From Flavobacterium sp. (GTDB lineage: Bacteria; Bacteroidota; Bacteroidia; Flavobacteriales; Flavobacteriaceae), in contig JAHEZJ010000002.1 in the NCBI GenBank assembly GCA_023251135.1, positions 1-64,000 on the forward strand: a stretch of 64,000 bases of DNA, in the 5' to 3' direction. The notes below the pieces were generated by a model. The model was not told where the DNA came from. It did not search any database and saw only the letters and a program-made list of their open reading frames with translations. Both the position numbers and the translations under genes were made by a program. This document shows, piece after piece, positions 42,627 to 51,786 of the stretch (positions are counted from its first letter, which is position 1; each line of letters starts with the position of its first letter).

Positions 42627-42969
42627 ATTACCTTCTATGTTTAATTAAGAGCTATTAGCTTACTAATTCAAAACAGCATAAAATTAAAATTAATAAAAGG
42701 TGAGTATCTTTAATATTTTGTGATAAGTATCGAGATTATTTACTTTGGCTATAACAAAAAAACTCTTGAGAAGATGTTTAGAGTCTGTAAATAAAGAGAT
42801 TAGAATCTCATTATATCTTGTTATTTAAAGCCGGAAAATTAGTATATCATTTAATGCGATACAAGTAAATACAGTACTATTTTTTTACTTTTTCACAAGG
42901 CTAAAATCCAGTACTTTGACTATCTAGCCCCCGAAAAACAAGGTAAGAATCAAAAAAGCTAAAACAAAA
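42627..42969. other. AT-rich non-coding gap
   Basis: No convincing open frame, promoter or repeat. It lies between two hairpins that both terminate minus-strand transcription, so a small RNA is possible but unsupported by a good -7 box. Confidence 0.4.
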
Positions 42970-43000
42970 AGAGCCGATAGTTACAACACTATCGGCTCTT
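42970..43000 (-). terminator. Terminator of the 236-aa hypothetical gene
   Basis: AGAGCCGATAGT / ACTATCGGCTCTT with a T-rich tail on the minus strand. Confidence 0.9.
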
Positions 43001-43041
43001 GATTTCAGTATATACAGGAAACCTAATTTCTATAAAAAATA

Positions 43042-43752
43042 TTAGTTAGCTTCTGCACATTCAGAATACGTAACAATATGTTTCGTTAAATCAGTCCATT
43101 TAGGCTCCGGATTTGCAGCAATTATTTTCTCACAGCTTCCCCATAATGGTACGAATTCTTTTTTATAATCTTTTTTCTTTAGTAAAAATGCCGGTGAATC
43201 TTTTTTAGCTACATAGTACGATTTTGCATCTCCACCAATAAATTTCACACCACCCACTCCTAAAGAAGTAGTTTCTTTTGCATAAGGATCACAGTATACT
43301 TTAAATTCTTTACTGAATGAAGGATTAAGTAATTGCATTAACAATTTGCTGTTTTTCTTTTTGATTTTTACATCAGTAGTTTCAAAATAAGCGTATCCGT
43401 CATTTAAAAAATCCTGGTTCAACTTCGTATCATTCCATTTTTTGAAGTCTTCAAGAAAATTAAGTTTCTTACCTAAGTTGTCTAATCCACTTGGCGGTAA
43501 GTACATGAATTTAATATCTTCCGGTTTTAGTTTGTGCTTTTTTCCGGCTCCGTCTTGTAATTTGATAAACTCAATCAAACCTTTGTCTCTATCAATATCT
43601 TTAATAGTACCGTTAATTTCAGTACCATCGGCTAAAGTGATGTAAGCTGTTTTACTGTGAGAAAACCCATAAGAAGGCGAAATCAAATCTTGAGCATTCA
43701 CGTTGCAACACGCTACCAGAAGCACTAGTAGTAAAAAGGAATTTTTAATCAT
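43042..43752 (-). CDS. Hypothetical exported protein
   Basis: A 236 aa protein with a signal peptide (MIKNSFLLLVLLVACCNVNAQ). The first part has TLADGTEINGTIKDIDRD, which looks like a small SH3/Sm-like beta-barrel strand pair seen in many Bacteroidota exported proteins. The rest is Lys-rich (KKKDYKKEFVPLWGSCEK) with single Cys residues near 154, 213 and 233. I do not recognise the family and assign no function. Single gene with its own terminator; no clear promoter. Confidence 0.75.
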   Translation of the reverse strand: MIKNSFLLLVLLVACCNVNAQDLISPSYGFSHSKTAYITLADGTEINGTIKDIDRDKGLIEFIKLQDGAGKKHKLKPEDIKFMYLPPSGLDNLGKKLNFLEDFKKWNDTKLNQDFLNDGYAYFETTDVKIKKKNSKLLMQLLNPSFSKEFKVYCDPYAKETTSLGVGGVKFIGGDAKSYYVAKKDSPAFLLKKKDYKKEFVPLWGSCEKIIAANPEPKWTDLTKHIVTYSECAEAN

Positions 43753-44073
43753 TTGTTTTTTGGTTAAATTGTTTGCCTACTCTTGCGATTTTCGGCTTCC
43801 TCGATTATTTTTTTAACAGAATTCTCTACGTGACATCCTGTATTTAGTGGTACGGCAAATCTTTTTTACAAATCTTTTTCTTACTGTAAACATAACCATA
43901 AAAACGAGATTTACAAATGATAAACTGTGTTTTTTACACGAAAATTCAGCAAAAAAGCGACTGTGTTTTTCGTCTTAATTACCTTATATTTTTAAGTAAA
44001 ATACAATCATAACCAATCACAAACATTTAAGAATATACCCTTGCTTTACGTTTGATGCAAAAATGTAAAACTC
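43753..44073. other. Non-coding gap upstream of the hypothetical gene
   Basis: AT-rich; presumably holds the promoter of the 236-aa gene. I see no open frame, repeat or clear -7 box. Confidence 0.4.
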
Positions 44074-44107
44074 AAAAAACCGATAGCCTTTTAAGACTAT
44101 CGGTTTT
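44074..44107 (-). terminator. Terminator of the susCD operon
   Basis: AAAACCGATAG / CTATCGGTTTT followed by a T-run on the minus strand. It has the same core stem as 42551 and 42970. Confidence 0.88.
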
Positions 44108-44134
44108 CTATATAAAATTATCGGTTAAAAAAAT

Positions 44135-45637
44135 CTAATTTTTATCCCAGAATAATTTGGTGGTCATTAAATCTCCTCCAATCGCAGCTGCTGCCTTGGT
44201 ATAGCTGGTACCATTTTGAAATTGCTCCACGCCAGGGTAAGTGTATCTCACAGGAACCGTTAAAAACCCTCTATTTTTTGAAGTATTTGAGGGTAGTAAT
44301 TTTGGATAATCCAGTCTCCTGTAAGAAGTCCATGCTTCAAAACCTCTATTATAAAGGGCAAACCAGGATTGAATGCCTATTTTTTCCTGCCAGGTAACTC
44401 CACTCGCGGTATTTGTATAAGCAACTTTTGGTAAAAGTTTGTATTTATTGGCATCCGCCTGAGTCAATCCCCAATCTGCATAAGAAGCATCAATTCCGGC
44501 ATTGTAATAAATTTCGGCTTGTGCCGTACCGCCGGGAACCAATTTTTTTTCAGCAGCTTCTGCCAGTAAAAACTGCAATTCAGCATAATCAAACAGCGTA
44601 CCCGGAAAAACAGGATTATTCAATGTACTCGTAATATGAGAATAAGATCCAAAAACATTGGCTTCTCCATAAGTACCTCCTACGTAACTTCTTCCCGCCG
44701 GAATTACCGGAACAGGCTTAGCTGCGTTAACAAAATATTTGTCCATTCTTTTATCACCTCCTATGGCATCCATTGCCGCGACAAAAGGTTCAGCAGGAAT
44801 AAAGTCATCTCTTTTGCTTGTCACTAAATCCGCAAACAACGGATTTTGATTGCCTGCAGTTGCTAAATAATTTAGTTTGGTGTTATCTGCATTACTTCCT
44901 AATACCCCTGAAACAAGTGCTGCCTGAATTTGCGTAGCAGCGTAGGCCTGATCAACATCAGAAATATTTACCGCAAGCCTTACGATCATTGAATTGGCAA
45001 ACTTAGCCCATTTGGCATTACTTGCTGCATCGCCATTGTAAACAAGATCGGCCCGGCCAAAATTAGGATCTTGTGTATTGGCTTTTAAAATGACTGCCGC
45101 TGCTGCAAATCTTTTAATAAGATCTTTGTAGATTGTTTTTGCATCATCGTATGCCGGCAAAGGATATTTTTTTATATCTAATGCCTGTGTATAAGGCACA
45201 TCACCAAAAGTATCCACCAAAACGCTATAGCTGTAACATTCGAAAACCTCAATTAAAGCCAGCTTATTTTGTTTTATAGCGATTTCAGAAGTTGAAACCG
45301 CAATTTCAGGTACAATTAATTCTCGCGATGCTTTTAAATCCATCAATACATCCCGGTACAAAACTGAAAAATGCTGATCGGGAATTTTTCTTCCGGTAAT
45401 GTCGTACTGACTTTCATTAGGATAGGTAGTTGCTGTCCATTGTTGCACAAACATTCTAAAAACATTATAGTTTACAGAGGTACTCACCATTTGATCCACG
45501 ACTTTTTTCTGAGCATTGGTAAATAAATATTCTGCTTTGGTAATCGTTGGTTTCTTAGGATCAACATTCTGATCGGTAATATCACTACAGGAGGTGACTA
45601 CTGTAATGATGTATAGTAAAGAAAATATTCTTTTCAT
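44135..45637 (-). CDS. SusD/RagB-like nutrient-binding lipoprotein
   Basis: A 500 aa surface lipoprotein with signal MKRIFSLLYIITVVTSC (lipidated Cys17). The helical SusD-like_2 fold is recognised by NVDPKKPT near the N-terminus, SANAKWAKF.NSMIVRLA-type TPR helices and LLAEAAEK, and the C-terminal GFEAWTSYRRLDYPKL. It forms the lid of the SusC channel upstream (3-bp gap). The ligand is unknown: no glycosidase, peptidase or regulator is linked. SusD-like_2 members often serve peptides or other oligomers. Confidence 0.93.
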   Translation of the reverse strand: MKRIFSLLYIITVVTSCSDITDQNVDPKKPTITKAEYLFTNAQKKVVDQMVSTSVNYNVFRMFVQQWTATTYPNESQYDITGRKIPDQHFSVLYRDVLMDLKASRELIVPEIAVSTSEIAIKQNKLALIEVFECYSYSVLVDTFGDVPYTQALDIKKYPLPAYDDAKTIYKDLIKRFAAAAVILKANTQDPNFGRADLVYNGDAASNAKWAKFANSMIVRLAVNISDVDQAYAATQIQAALVSGVLGSNADNTKLNYLATAGNQNPLFADLVTSKRDDFIPAEPFVAAMDAIGGDKRMDKYFVNAAKPVPVIPAGRSYVGGTYGEANVFGSYSHITSTLNNPVFPGTLFDYAELQFLLAEAAEKKLVPGGTAQAEIYYNAGIDASYADWGLTQADANKYKLLPKVAYTNTASGVTWQEKIGIQSWFALYNRGFEAWTSYRRLDYPKLLPSNTSKNRGFLTVPVRYTYPGVEQFQNGTSYTKAAAAIGGDLMTTKLFWDKN

Positions 45638-45640
45638 AAT

Positions 45641-48600
45641 TTAGAATTTTAAAGTTAGGTTACAGCCTATGTTTCTTGTGGTCGGAAGTGATCCGTTAGA
45701 ATAGCCTGCCGCTAAGTTCCCGGAACTAAGTCCGCTTTCGGGATCAGCGTCTGGAAGATTTTTGTGGATAATCCATAAATTGGAACCTACAAGAGAAAGA
45801 CGTAAATCATTTAAACCCATTTTAGAAATAATTTCTATTGGAAAACGATACGTAATATTTACCTCTCGCAACTTGATATAACTGGCATCATATACAAAAG
45901 CTTTTTGAGGGTTGCTACTATAACCGTATATGCTTCCGGATGCTTCCGGATTCGGTGTTCTTATCTTATTTGGCAAACCCGTAGTTTTATCAATACCCGG
46001 AAGTATAACTCCACCTCCGTTAGCAATCGTATTTCTTACCGGGTTTCCTAACTCATTGTTTCCGGCTGTCGATTTGTATAAACCGGCGTCTTGTCCGTAA
46101 GATTGATCCAGAGAGAAAAGATCTCCACCCTTTTGCATGTCTATCAGGAAGCCTAATGAAATTTGTTTATAAGTAAACTTGTTACGCAAACCACCGATCC
46201 AATCCGGAGTAACATTTCCAATAACATTTGTAGATGTAGTGCTCAATACATAAGAACCATTACTTGTAATTCTTTGTCCATCCGGGGTATAGGTATAGTC
46301 TTTTCCAATAATAGTCCCGTATGGCTGACCCACTTTTGCAATAATGCTTGCATTTCCCTGAAAAGTACCTAATGTAATCGTTTCAATCCCCGATCTTAAA
46401 CTAACCACTTCATTCTTGTTTTTGGACCAGTTTACAAAAACATCCCACTGAAAATCTTTCGTTTTTACTGGTGTTGCATTAAACTGTACCTCAAGTCCTT
46501 TGTTTTCTACAGAACCCGAATTGATGTATTTTTTAGAATATCCTGTTGAAGTGGAATAATCTACATCATATATTTGATCAGAACTTAAGCTTCTGTAGGC
46601 ACTCACTTCAAAACCGATTCTTTTTGTAAAAAATTGCATCTCCAAACCAATTTCTTGTGAGGCCGTTTTTACCGGACGCAACTCGGGATTATTTGCTACG
46701 TTTGGAATAGAGTAAAGCTGTTGTCCATCACCAAATGGATTGAATTTAGTAAAAACATCCTGTAAAGCATATAAATCTATGTTTCCTTGTGGATTTTCAG
46801 CATAACTGGCCCTTAATTTTCCAAAAGACAACCAGGGCTGATTGATATGTTTGGTAAAGACATAACTTGTAGAAGCAGAAAAAGTATTTACGGAATTATC
46901 CCCTTTTGGCAAAGTAGAAAAAGCATCATACCTAAAGGTTCCATCTAAAAACAAAAAGTCTCTGAAACCAAATGAAAGGGAAGCATAACCACTGTCTACT
47001 CCTGAATTATCTTCTTTTTCTAGTGCAAACGGACTAGGTGATACTGAATTAGACAGGACATAAAGACCCGGAACAATTAGTCCTCCTTCTGTTGATCCAA
47101 GAGTGGAAGTTCGTCTTGTTCGCAAAGTATTGGTCCCTAAAAGTCCGGTTAGAGAAAGATCAGCAGTAATGTCTTTCTTAAAGCTTAAAGTAAACTGATA
47201 GTTTTGTTCCGAAAACATCCCCTGATACTTTTGATATCCGGAAGGCACCGCTAATCTGTTTATTCCAAATACAGCATTTAGAGATCCGGCAGCCAGTCTT
47301 TCTTCACGTAATTCAGCATAACTGTCTGTACTTACTTTTCCGGAAGCCGTTAACCAGTCGCTTATTTTATAATCAAACTGAACGTAACCAATAAAACGAT
47401 TTCTCTCATCCGTTTGATAATTTTTATATCGTGAAAAATAAGGATTGTCCCAATACTTAGGACTAACTTTTCCATTTGCAGGGTCAGCCATATTCCAGGA
47501 AATATTTTGTCCTCCCGATCTTTCAAAGACCTCTTTTTGTTCTTTTATATCCACATTTGTAGCCCACCATTGGCGAAATTGCCCCATTACATTATTTCCG
47601 CCATAACCGGTCGCATTTCTGCCAAGTGTATTTTGAGAGGAATAATTGGCAAAAATGCTCGTTGATAATTTGTCACTAAATTTGTGGTTGAATTTTAAAC
47701 TTAAATTATTTTTCTTCAGTTCACTATTGGGCAAAATACCGTTTTCTTTGTAATGGTTTAAATTGAGTACAAAATTAGTTTTGTCATTGGCATCTTCTAA
47801 AGAGATCGAATTGTTGGATATTTGAGCGGTTCGGAAAAACGTAATCGGTCCATTTTTAGCAGCCTGCCATGGTGTTTTTTTGCCATAATTATCAGAAAAC
47901 GGCGTATAAGCATCCCATTGAAAAACAGAAAGATTTGGATCAAATGCCACACCGTAAGAGGCGTCATCAATAGTGGTCGCTACCTGATTTCCATTTTTAT
48001 CAATTGTAAAAAAAGCGCCTGTAGGTCCTGTCGGAATACCTATTGGCTTCCCCTTCTCATCATATGTCGGGCCATATCCTTGCCCATATTTGGTCTGAAT
48101 ATCCGGAAAGGTCGATTTATCAATAGTTCCTATAGTAAGTTCACTAGTAATAGTAACCCCTAGTCCTTTCTTAGATTTTCCTTTTTTGGTGGTGATCATG
48201 ATTACCCCATTACCGGCCTGCCATCCATACAATGCTGATGCTGCAGCCCCTTTCAGAATGTTTAATGTTTCGATATCATCCGGGTTAATGTCCATACCTG
48301 CATTACCATAATCGTAAGTGTTACGGACACCTTTTGTCTGATCTCCCAGGTTTGAATTAATATTGCTATTGTTAACCGGCATACCATCAATTACGATCAG
48401 CATTTGATTGTCGCCGGTAAGACTTTTTATCCCTCTTGAAACAACATTAGTAGAACCGCCAAAGTTTGTATTTTTTCGGATACTAACACCTGCCGCTTTT
48501 CCTGAAAGCTCGTTGAGGAAGTTTGCACTCCCGGCACCGGCTGATAAGTCACTCCCTGTAATCTCTTGTGTAGAATACCCGAGGGATTTCTTTTCTCTTT

Positions 48601-48937
48601 TAATCCCCAAAGCAGTTGTTACAACCACATTTTCTAATTGCATCGAATCTTCTAGCAATTTCACACGGAGCGAAGAAGAACTTGCCGTTACCTCCTGAGG
48701 CTTCATCCCCACAAAGCTAAAAAGCAAAACATCGGATGCTGCCGCTTTAATCGTAAATTTTCCCTCAAAATCTGTTTGTGTTCCAACTTTCGTTCCTTTA
48801 ACCAGTACACTTACTCCTGGAAGCGGAAGTCCGGCCTTATCCGAAACAGTACCTGAAACACTTCTCCCCTGGGCAAATGTAATTTGCGACACTAGTGTCA
48901 GGAACAGCACTAAAAATCCATTTAATTTAAGTTTCAT
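45641..48937 (-). CDS. SusC/RagA-family TonB-linked outer-membrane transporter
   Basis: A 1098 aa outer-membrane transporter. A signal peptide (1-22, ...SQITFAQ) is followed by a carboxypeptidase-like regulatory domain (about 24-105, SGTVSDKAGLPLPGVSVLVKG). The plug domain has ALGIKREKKSLGYS, NFLNELSGKAAGVSIR and IDGMPVNNSN. A large barrel ends NIGCNLTLKF. It pairs with the SusD-like lipoprotein 3 bp downstream as a pedal-bin importer. The promoter region is not clear; TAAGTTG near 48987 is a poor -7 match. Confidence 0.96.
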   Translation of the reverse strand: MKLKLNGFLVLFLTLVSQITFAQGRSVSGTVSDKAGLPLPGVSVLVKGTKVGTQTDFEGKFTIKAAASDVLLFSFVGMKPQEVTASSSSLRVKLLEDSMQLENVVVTTALGIKREKKSLGYSTQEITGSDLSAGAGSANFLNELSGKAAGVSIRKNTNFGGSTNVVSRGIKSLTGDNQMLIVIDGMPVNNSNINSNLGDQTKGVRNTYDYGNAGMDINPDDIETLNILKGAAASALYGWQAGNGVIMITTKKGKSKKGLGVTITSELTIGTIDKSTFPDIQTKYGQGYGPTYDEKGKPIGIPTGPTGAFFTIDKNGNQVATTIDDASYGVAFDPNLSVFQWDAYTPFSDNYGKKTPWQAAKNGPITFFRTAQISNNSISLEDANDKTNFVLNLNHYKENGILPNSELKKNNLSLKFNHKFSDKLSTSIFANYSSQNTLGRNATGYGGNNVMGQFRQWWATNVDIKEQKEVFERSGGQNISWNMADPANGKVSPKYWDNPYFSRYKNYQTDERNRFIGYVQFDYKISDWLTASGKVSTDSYAELREERLAAGSLNAVFGINRLAVPSGYQKYQGMFSEQNYQFTLSFKKDITADLSLTGLLGTNTLRTRRTSTLGSTEGGLIVPGLYVLSNSVSPSPFALEKEDNSGVDSGYASLSFGFRDFLFLDGTFRYDAFSTLPKGDNSVNTFSASTSYVFTKHINQPWLSFGKLRASYAENPQGNIDLYALQDVFTKFNPFGDGQQLYSIPNVANNPELRPVKTASQEIGLEMQFFTKRIGFEVSAYRSLSSDQIYDVDYSTSTGYSKKYINSGSVENKGLEVQFNATPVKTKDFQWDVFVNWSKNKNEVVSLRSGIETITLGTFQGNASIIAKVGQPYGTIIGKDYTYTPDGQRITSNGSYVLSTTSTNVIGNVTPDWIGGLRNKFTYKQISLGFLIDMQKGGDLFSLDQSYGQDAGLYKSTAGNNELGNPVRNTIANGGGVILPGIDKTTGLPNKIRTPNPEASGSIYGYSSNPQKAFVYDASYIKLREVNITYRFPIEIISKMGLNDLRLSLVGSNLWIIHKNLPDADPESGLSSGNLAAGYSNGSLPTTRNIGCNLTLKF

Positions 48938-49234
48938 TATTTTTCATTTTTTGAATTAATGACGCAACTTATTGTTTTAAATTAATTTTAACAAGAATTT
49001 TAAAACATTTAACATTAATAAATGCACTAATAATATTACTTTATAGATGAATAAGAGGAAACGTAAAACACAAACACATTGATTTACAGTGTTTAAAAAA
49101 AGGCAGACCTGCTAAAATATTGTAAGAATAATTTTGGTATAAAATCTATTTCCTTCAATCTCAAAAAGTCAATTTTTAGACTTTTTATTTCTCTTTAGCT
49201 AGGAAATAATGCAGAAACAATTCCTTTTTTGAAT
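48938..49234. other. Non-coding region upstream of susC
   Basis: AT-rich upstream region of the SusC gene. I see no gene; only short weak inverted repeats such as AAAAAGTC / GACTTTTT near 49165-49190. Confidence 0.4.
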
Positions 49235-49268
49235 TAAAAAAACTGTCCAAATTGACTTTAGACAGTTT
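49235..49268 (-). terminator. Orphan minus-strand terminator
   Basis: Perfect arms AAACTGTC (49240-49247) and GACAGTTT (49261-49268), followed on the minus strand by a seven-base T-run. No coding gene ends here. Confidence 0.7.
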
Positions 49269-49492
49269 ATTCCTGGTCATTTTTTACTAAAAGTGTACTA
49301 ATTCAAAATAAATAAAAATGAATATGAAGGAATTATGATCATGCTCGCAGAAAATTCATCTGCAAGTATAAAAGTTTACAGTATTTGTATCGGATGATTA
49401 TACCTGGAGTATCTGGATAGAATAATTATAGAGCAGTGTCGAAATAATTATTTGCCCCTTATGCAAGAATTGCTTTTGGCTTTACAAATATA
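49269..49492 (-). ncRNA. Possible small RNA ahead of the orphan terminator
   Basis: A -7-like box TATATTTG lies on the minus strand at 49492-49485, and the orphan terminator ends at 49235. A transcript of about 240 nt would contain no open frame longer than about 15 codons. There is no well-spaced -33 TTG, so this is only a candidate. Confidence 0.25.
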
Positions 49493-49640
49493 TAAGAATT
49501 ATATTACAATTAATATTTTTCGGAAAAAATATTTCTTAAGACGAATTTTAGCCCAACAGCAATCTTTAAATAGCTTCATCAACAAAGAATACAACACACT
49601 AACAACCAGTGTATTATTCCTTGTATTTTAAAAAAAGCGC

Positions 49641-49671
49641 AAAAAAAAGCCAATAGTAAAACTATTGGCTT
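49641..49671 (-). terminator. Terminator of argS
   Basis: AAGCCAATAGT / ACTATTGGCTT with a three-base loop and an eight-base T-run on the minus strand. Confidence 0.92.
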
Positions 49672-49697
49672 CTCCTTATTTATATGTTTTAGTACTT

Positions 49698-51476
49698 TTA
49701 CATACGCTCCGGAACTTCAATTCCTAATAAAGTAAATGCTGCTTTAATGACCTCAGCAACCTTTTGCGAAAGCTGTACTCTGAAGATCTTTTTAGTTAAA
49801 TCAGTCTCTCCCAGTATGTGTACTGATTGATAAAAGGAGTTGTATTCTTTTACCAGATCATAAGTATAGTTAGCAATCAGAGCCGGGCTATGATTTTGTG
49901 CCGCGTTTTGAATTACTTCAGGGAAAAGCTCGATTTGTTTGACCAATTCTTTTTCTTTTTCGTGTAATTCTTCTGTATTGGTTTTAGCCGAAAAATCAAA
50001 ATCGGCCTTACGGATAATCGATTGAATTCTCGCGTAAGTGTATTGAATAAATGGTCCAGTATTTCCGGCGAAATCAACAGATTCTTCCGGATTAAACAAA
50101 ATACGTTTTTTAGGATCTACTTTCAAAATGTAATATTTCAACGCTCCAAGACCAATGGTTTGGTACAATTTGGCTTTTTCTTCAGCTGAATAACTGTCCA
50201 GTTTTCCTAAATCTTCCGAAATTTGTTTGGCAGTATCCGTCATATCCTGCATCAAATCATCAGCATCTACAACAGTTCCTTCACGGCTTTTCATTTTTCC
50301 GGAAGGCAAATCAACCATTCCGTATGACAAATGATAAAGGCTTGAAGCCCAGTCAAAACCTAATTTTTTCAGAATCAGGAACAATACTTTAAAATGATAA
50401 TCCTGCTCGTTACCAACGGTGTAAACCATTCCGCCTACATCCGGCATATCTTTTACACGCTGAATTGCAGTTCCAATGTCCTGTGTCATGTACACCGCAG
50501 TTCCATCCGAACGCAAAACAATTTTACGGTCAAGCCCTTCATCTGTAAGATCGATCCAAACAGAACCATCAGGATCTTTTTCGAAAACCCCTTTGTCTAA
50601 ACCTACCTGAACAACATCTTTTCCTAACAGATATGTATTGCTTTCGTAATAGTATTTATCGAAGTTAACCCCCAGATTTTTATAGGTAATAGCAAAACCA
50701 TCATAAACCCATTGGTTCATCATTTTCCAAAGCGCAATTACAGCTTCATCTCCAGACTCCCATTTTTTAAGCATTTCTTGTGCTTCAATGATAATTGGCG
50801 ACTGTTTTTTGGCCTCTTCTTCGGTTTTACCGGCTTCCATTAGTTGAGAAATTTCTGCTTTGTACGCTTTATCAAACTCAACATAATATTTACCTACTAA
50901 TTTATCTCCTTTCAAATTTGAACTTTCGGGAGTTTCACCATTTCCAAACTTCTGCCAGGCCAGCATCGATTTACAAATATGGATTCCACGGTCGTTAATA
51001 ATTTGTGTTTTATATACTTTTTTTCCTGATGCTTTGATAATTTCGGCTACCGAATACCCCAACAAGTTGTTACGAACGTGACCTAAGTGCAGTGGTTTAT
51101 TGGTATTTGGCGAAGAGTATTCGACCATAATCGCTTTGTCTTCCGGATTTGGCGTTACATATCCAAATTTTGTATTGTCTTTTATTTCATTAAAGAAATT
51201 CAAATAATAACTATCGGCAATAACGATGTTCAAAAATCCCGAAACCACATTAAAGCGGGCTACTTCGGAAACGTTTTCAACTAAATAATTTCCAATTTTA
51301 CTGCCCAGTTCGGCAGGATTGCTTTTGATCACTTTCAACAAAGGAAAAATCACCATTGTGATATCGCCTTCAAATTCTTTTCGGGTCGTTTGAAATTCGA
51401 TTTTATCAACAGTAACATCAAATAATGCTTGTATTGCTTTTTGTATAGAAGGAGTAAGAATTTGTGATAATGACAT
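49698..51476 (-). CDS. argS: Arginyl-tRNA synthetase
   Basis: A class I synthetase that charges tRNA-Arg. At 592 aa it carries the N-terminal additional domain and the HIGH-type motif HLGH at 130-133 (NTNKPLHLGHVRNN). The KMSKS-like segment is GKMKSREGT, and the C-terminal anticodon-binding domain begins near 470 (YTYARIQSIIRKA). A -7 box TATATTTG lies at 51505-51498 on the minus strand. Single gene. Confidence 0.98.
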   Translation of the reverse strand: MSLSQILTPSIQKAIQALFDVTVDKIEFQTTRKEFEGDITMVIFPLLKVIKSNPAELGSKIGNYLVENVSEVARFNVVSGFLNIVIADSYYLNFFNEIKDNTKFGYVTPNPEDKAIMVEYSSPNTNKPLHLGHVRNNLLGYSVAEIIKASGKKVYKTQIINDRGIHICKSMLAWQKFGNGETPESSNLKGDKLVGKYYVEFDKAYKAEISQLMEAGKTEEEAKKQSPIIIEAQEMLKKWESGDEAVIALWKMMNQWVYDGFAITYKNLGVNFDKYYYESNTYLLGKDVVQVGLDKGVFEKDPDGSVWIDLTDEGLDRKIVLRSDGTAVYMTQDIGTAIQRVKDMPDVGGMVYTVGNEQDYHFKVLFLILKKLGFDWASSLYHLSYGMVDLPSGKMKSREGTVVDADDLMQDMTDTAKQISEDLGKLDSYSAEEKAKLYQTIGLGALKYYILKVDPKKRILFNPEESVDFAGNTGPFIQYTYARIQSIIRKADFDFSAKTNTEELHEKEKELVKQIELFPEVIQNAAQNHSPALIANYTYDLVKEYNSFYQSVHILGETDLTKKIFRVQLSQKVAEVIKAAFTLLGIEVPERM

Positions 51477-51786
51477 GTAAACTTATTTTAAAGTGAGCAA
51501 ATATACTGCTTATTCATCAATTACAGAAAATCAAAAACATATTAAATGGTATAAAACGATCCTGAATTCTTAAAAAGCGCTTGCTTTCAAGTGTTAAAAT
51601 TATCCAAAAATCAAAAAGCTAACCTGTTATAAAACAGACGATCTTATAAAAATATATTTTTTTTTCACTTTTTTCTGTAACATATCTATGGCAAAAGAGT
51701 CTTAATAAGAACTTCAAATTAGTTTGAGGGCAAAAAAACAAAAACAAAAACAATCATCATCAATCTTCCAAAATCATCATTACATT
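51477..51786. other. Divergent region between argS and the beta-barrel receptor
   Basis: It holds the argS -7 box (51498-51505) and, near 51721, TTAGTTTG, a weak -7 candidate for the receptor gene. No other feature is seen. Confidence 0.4.
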
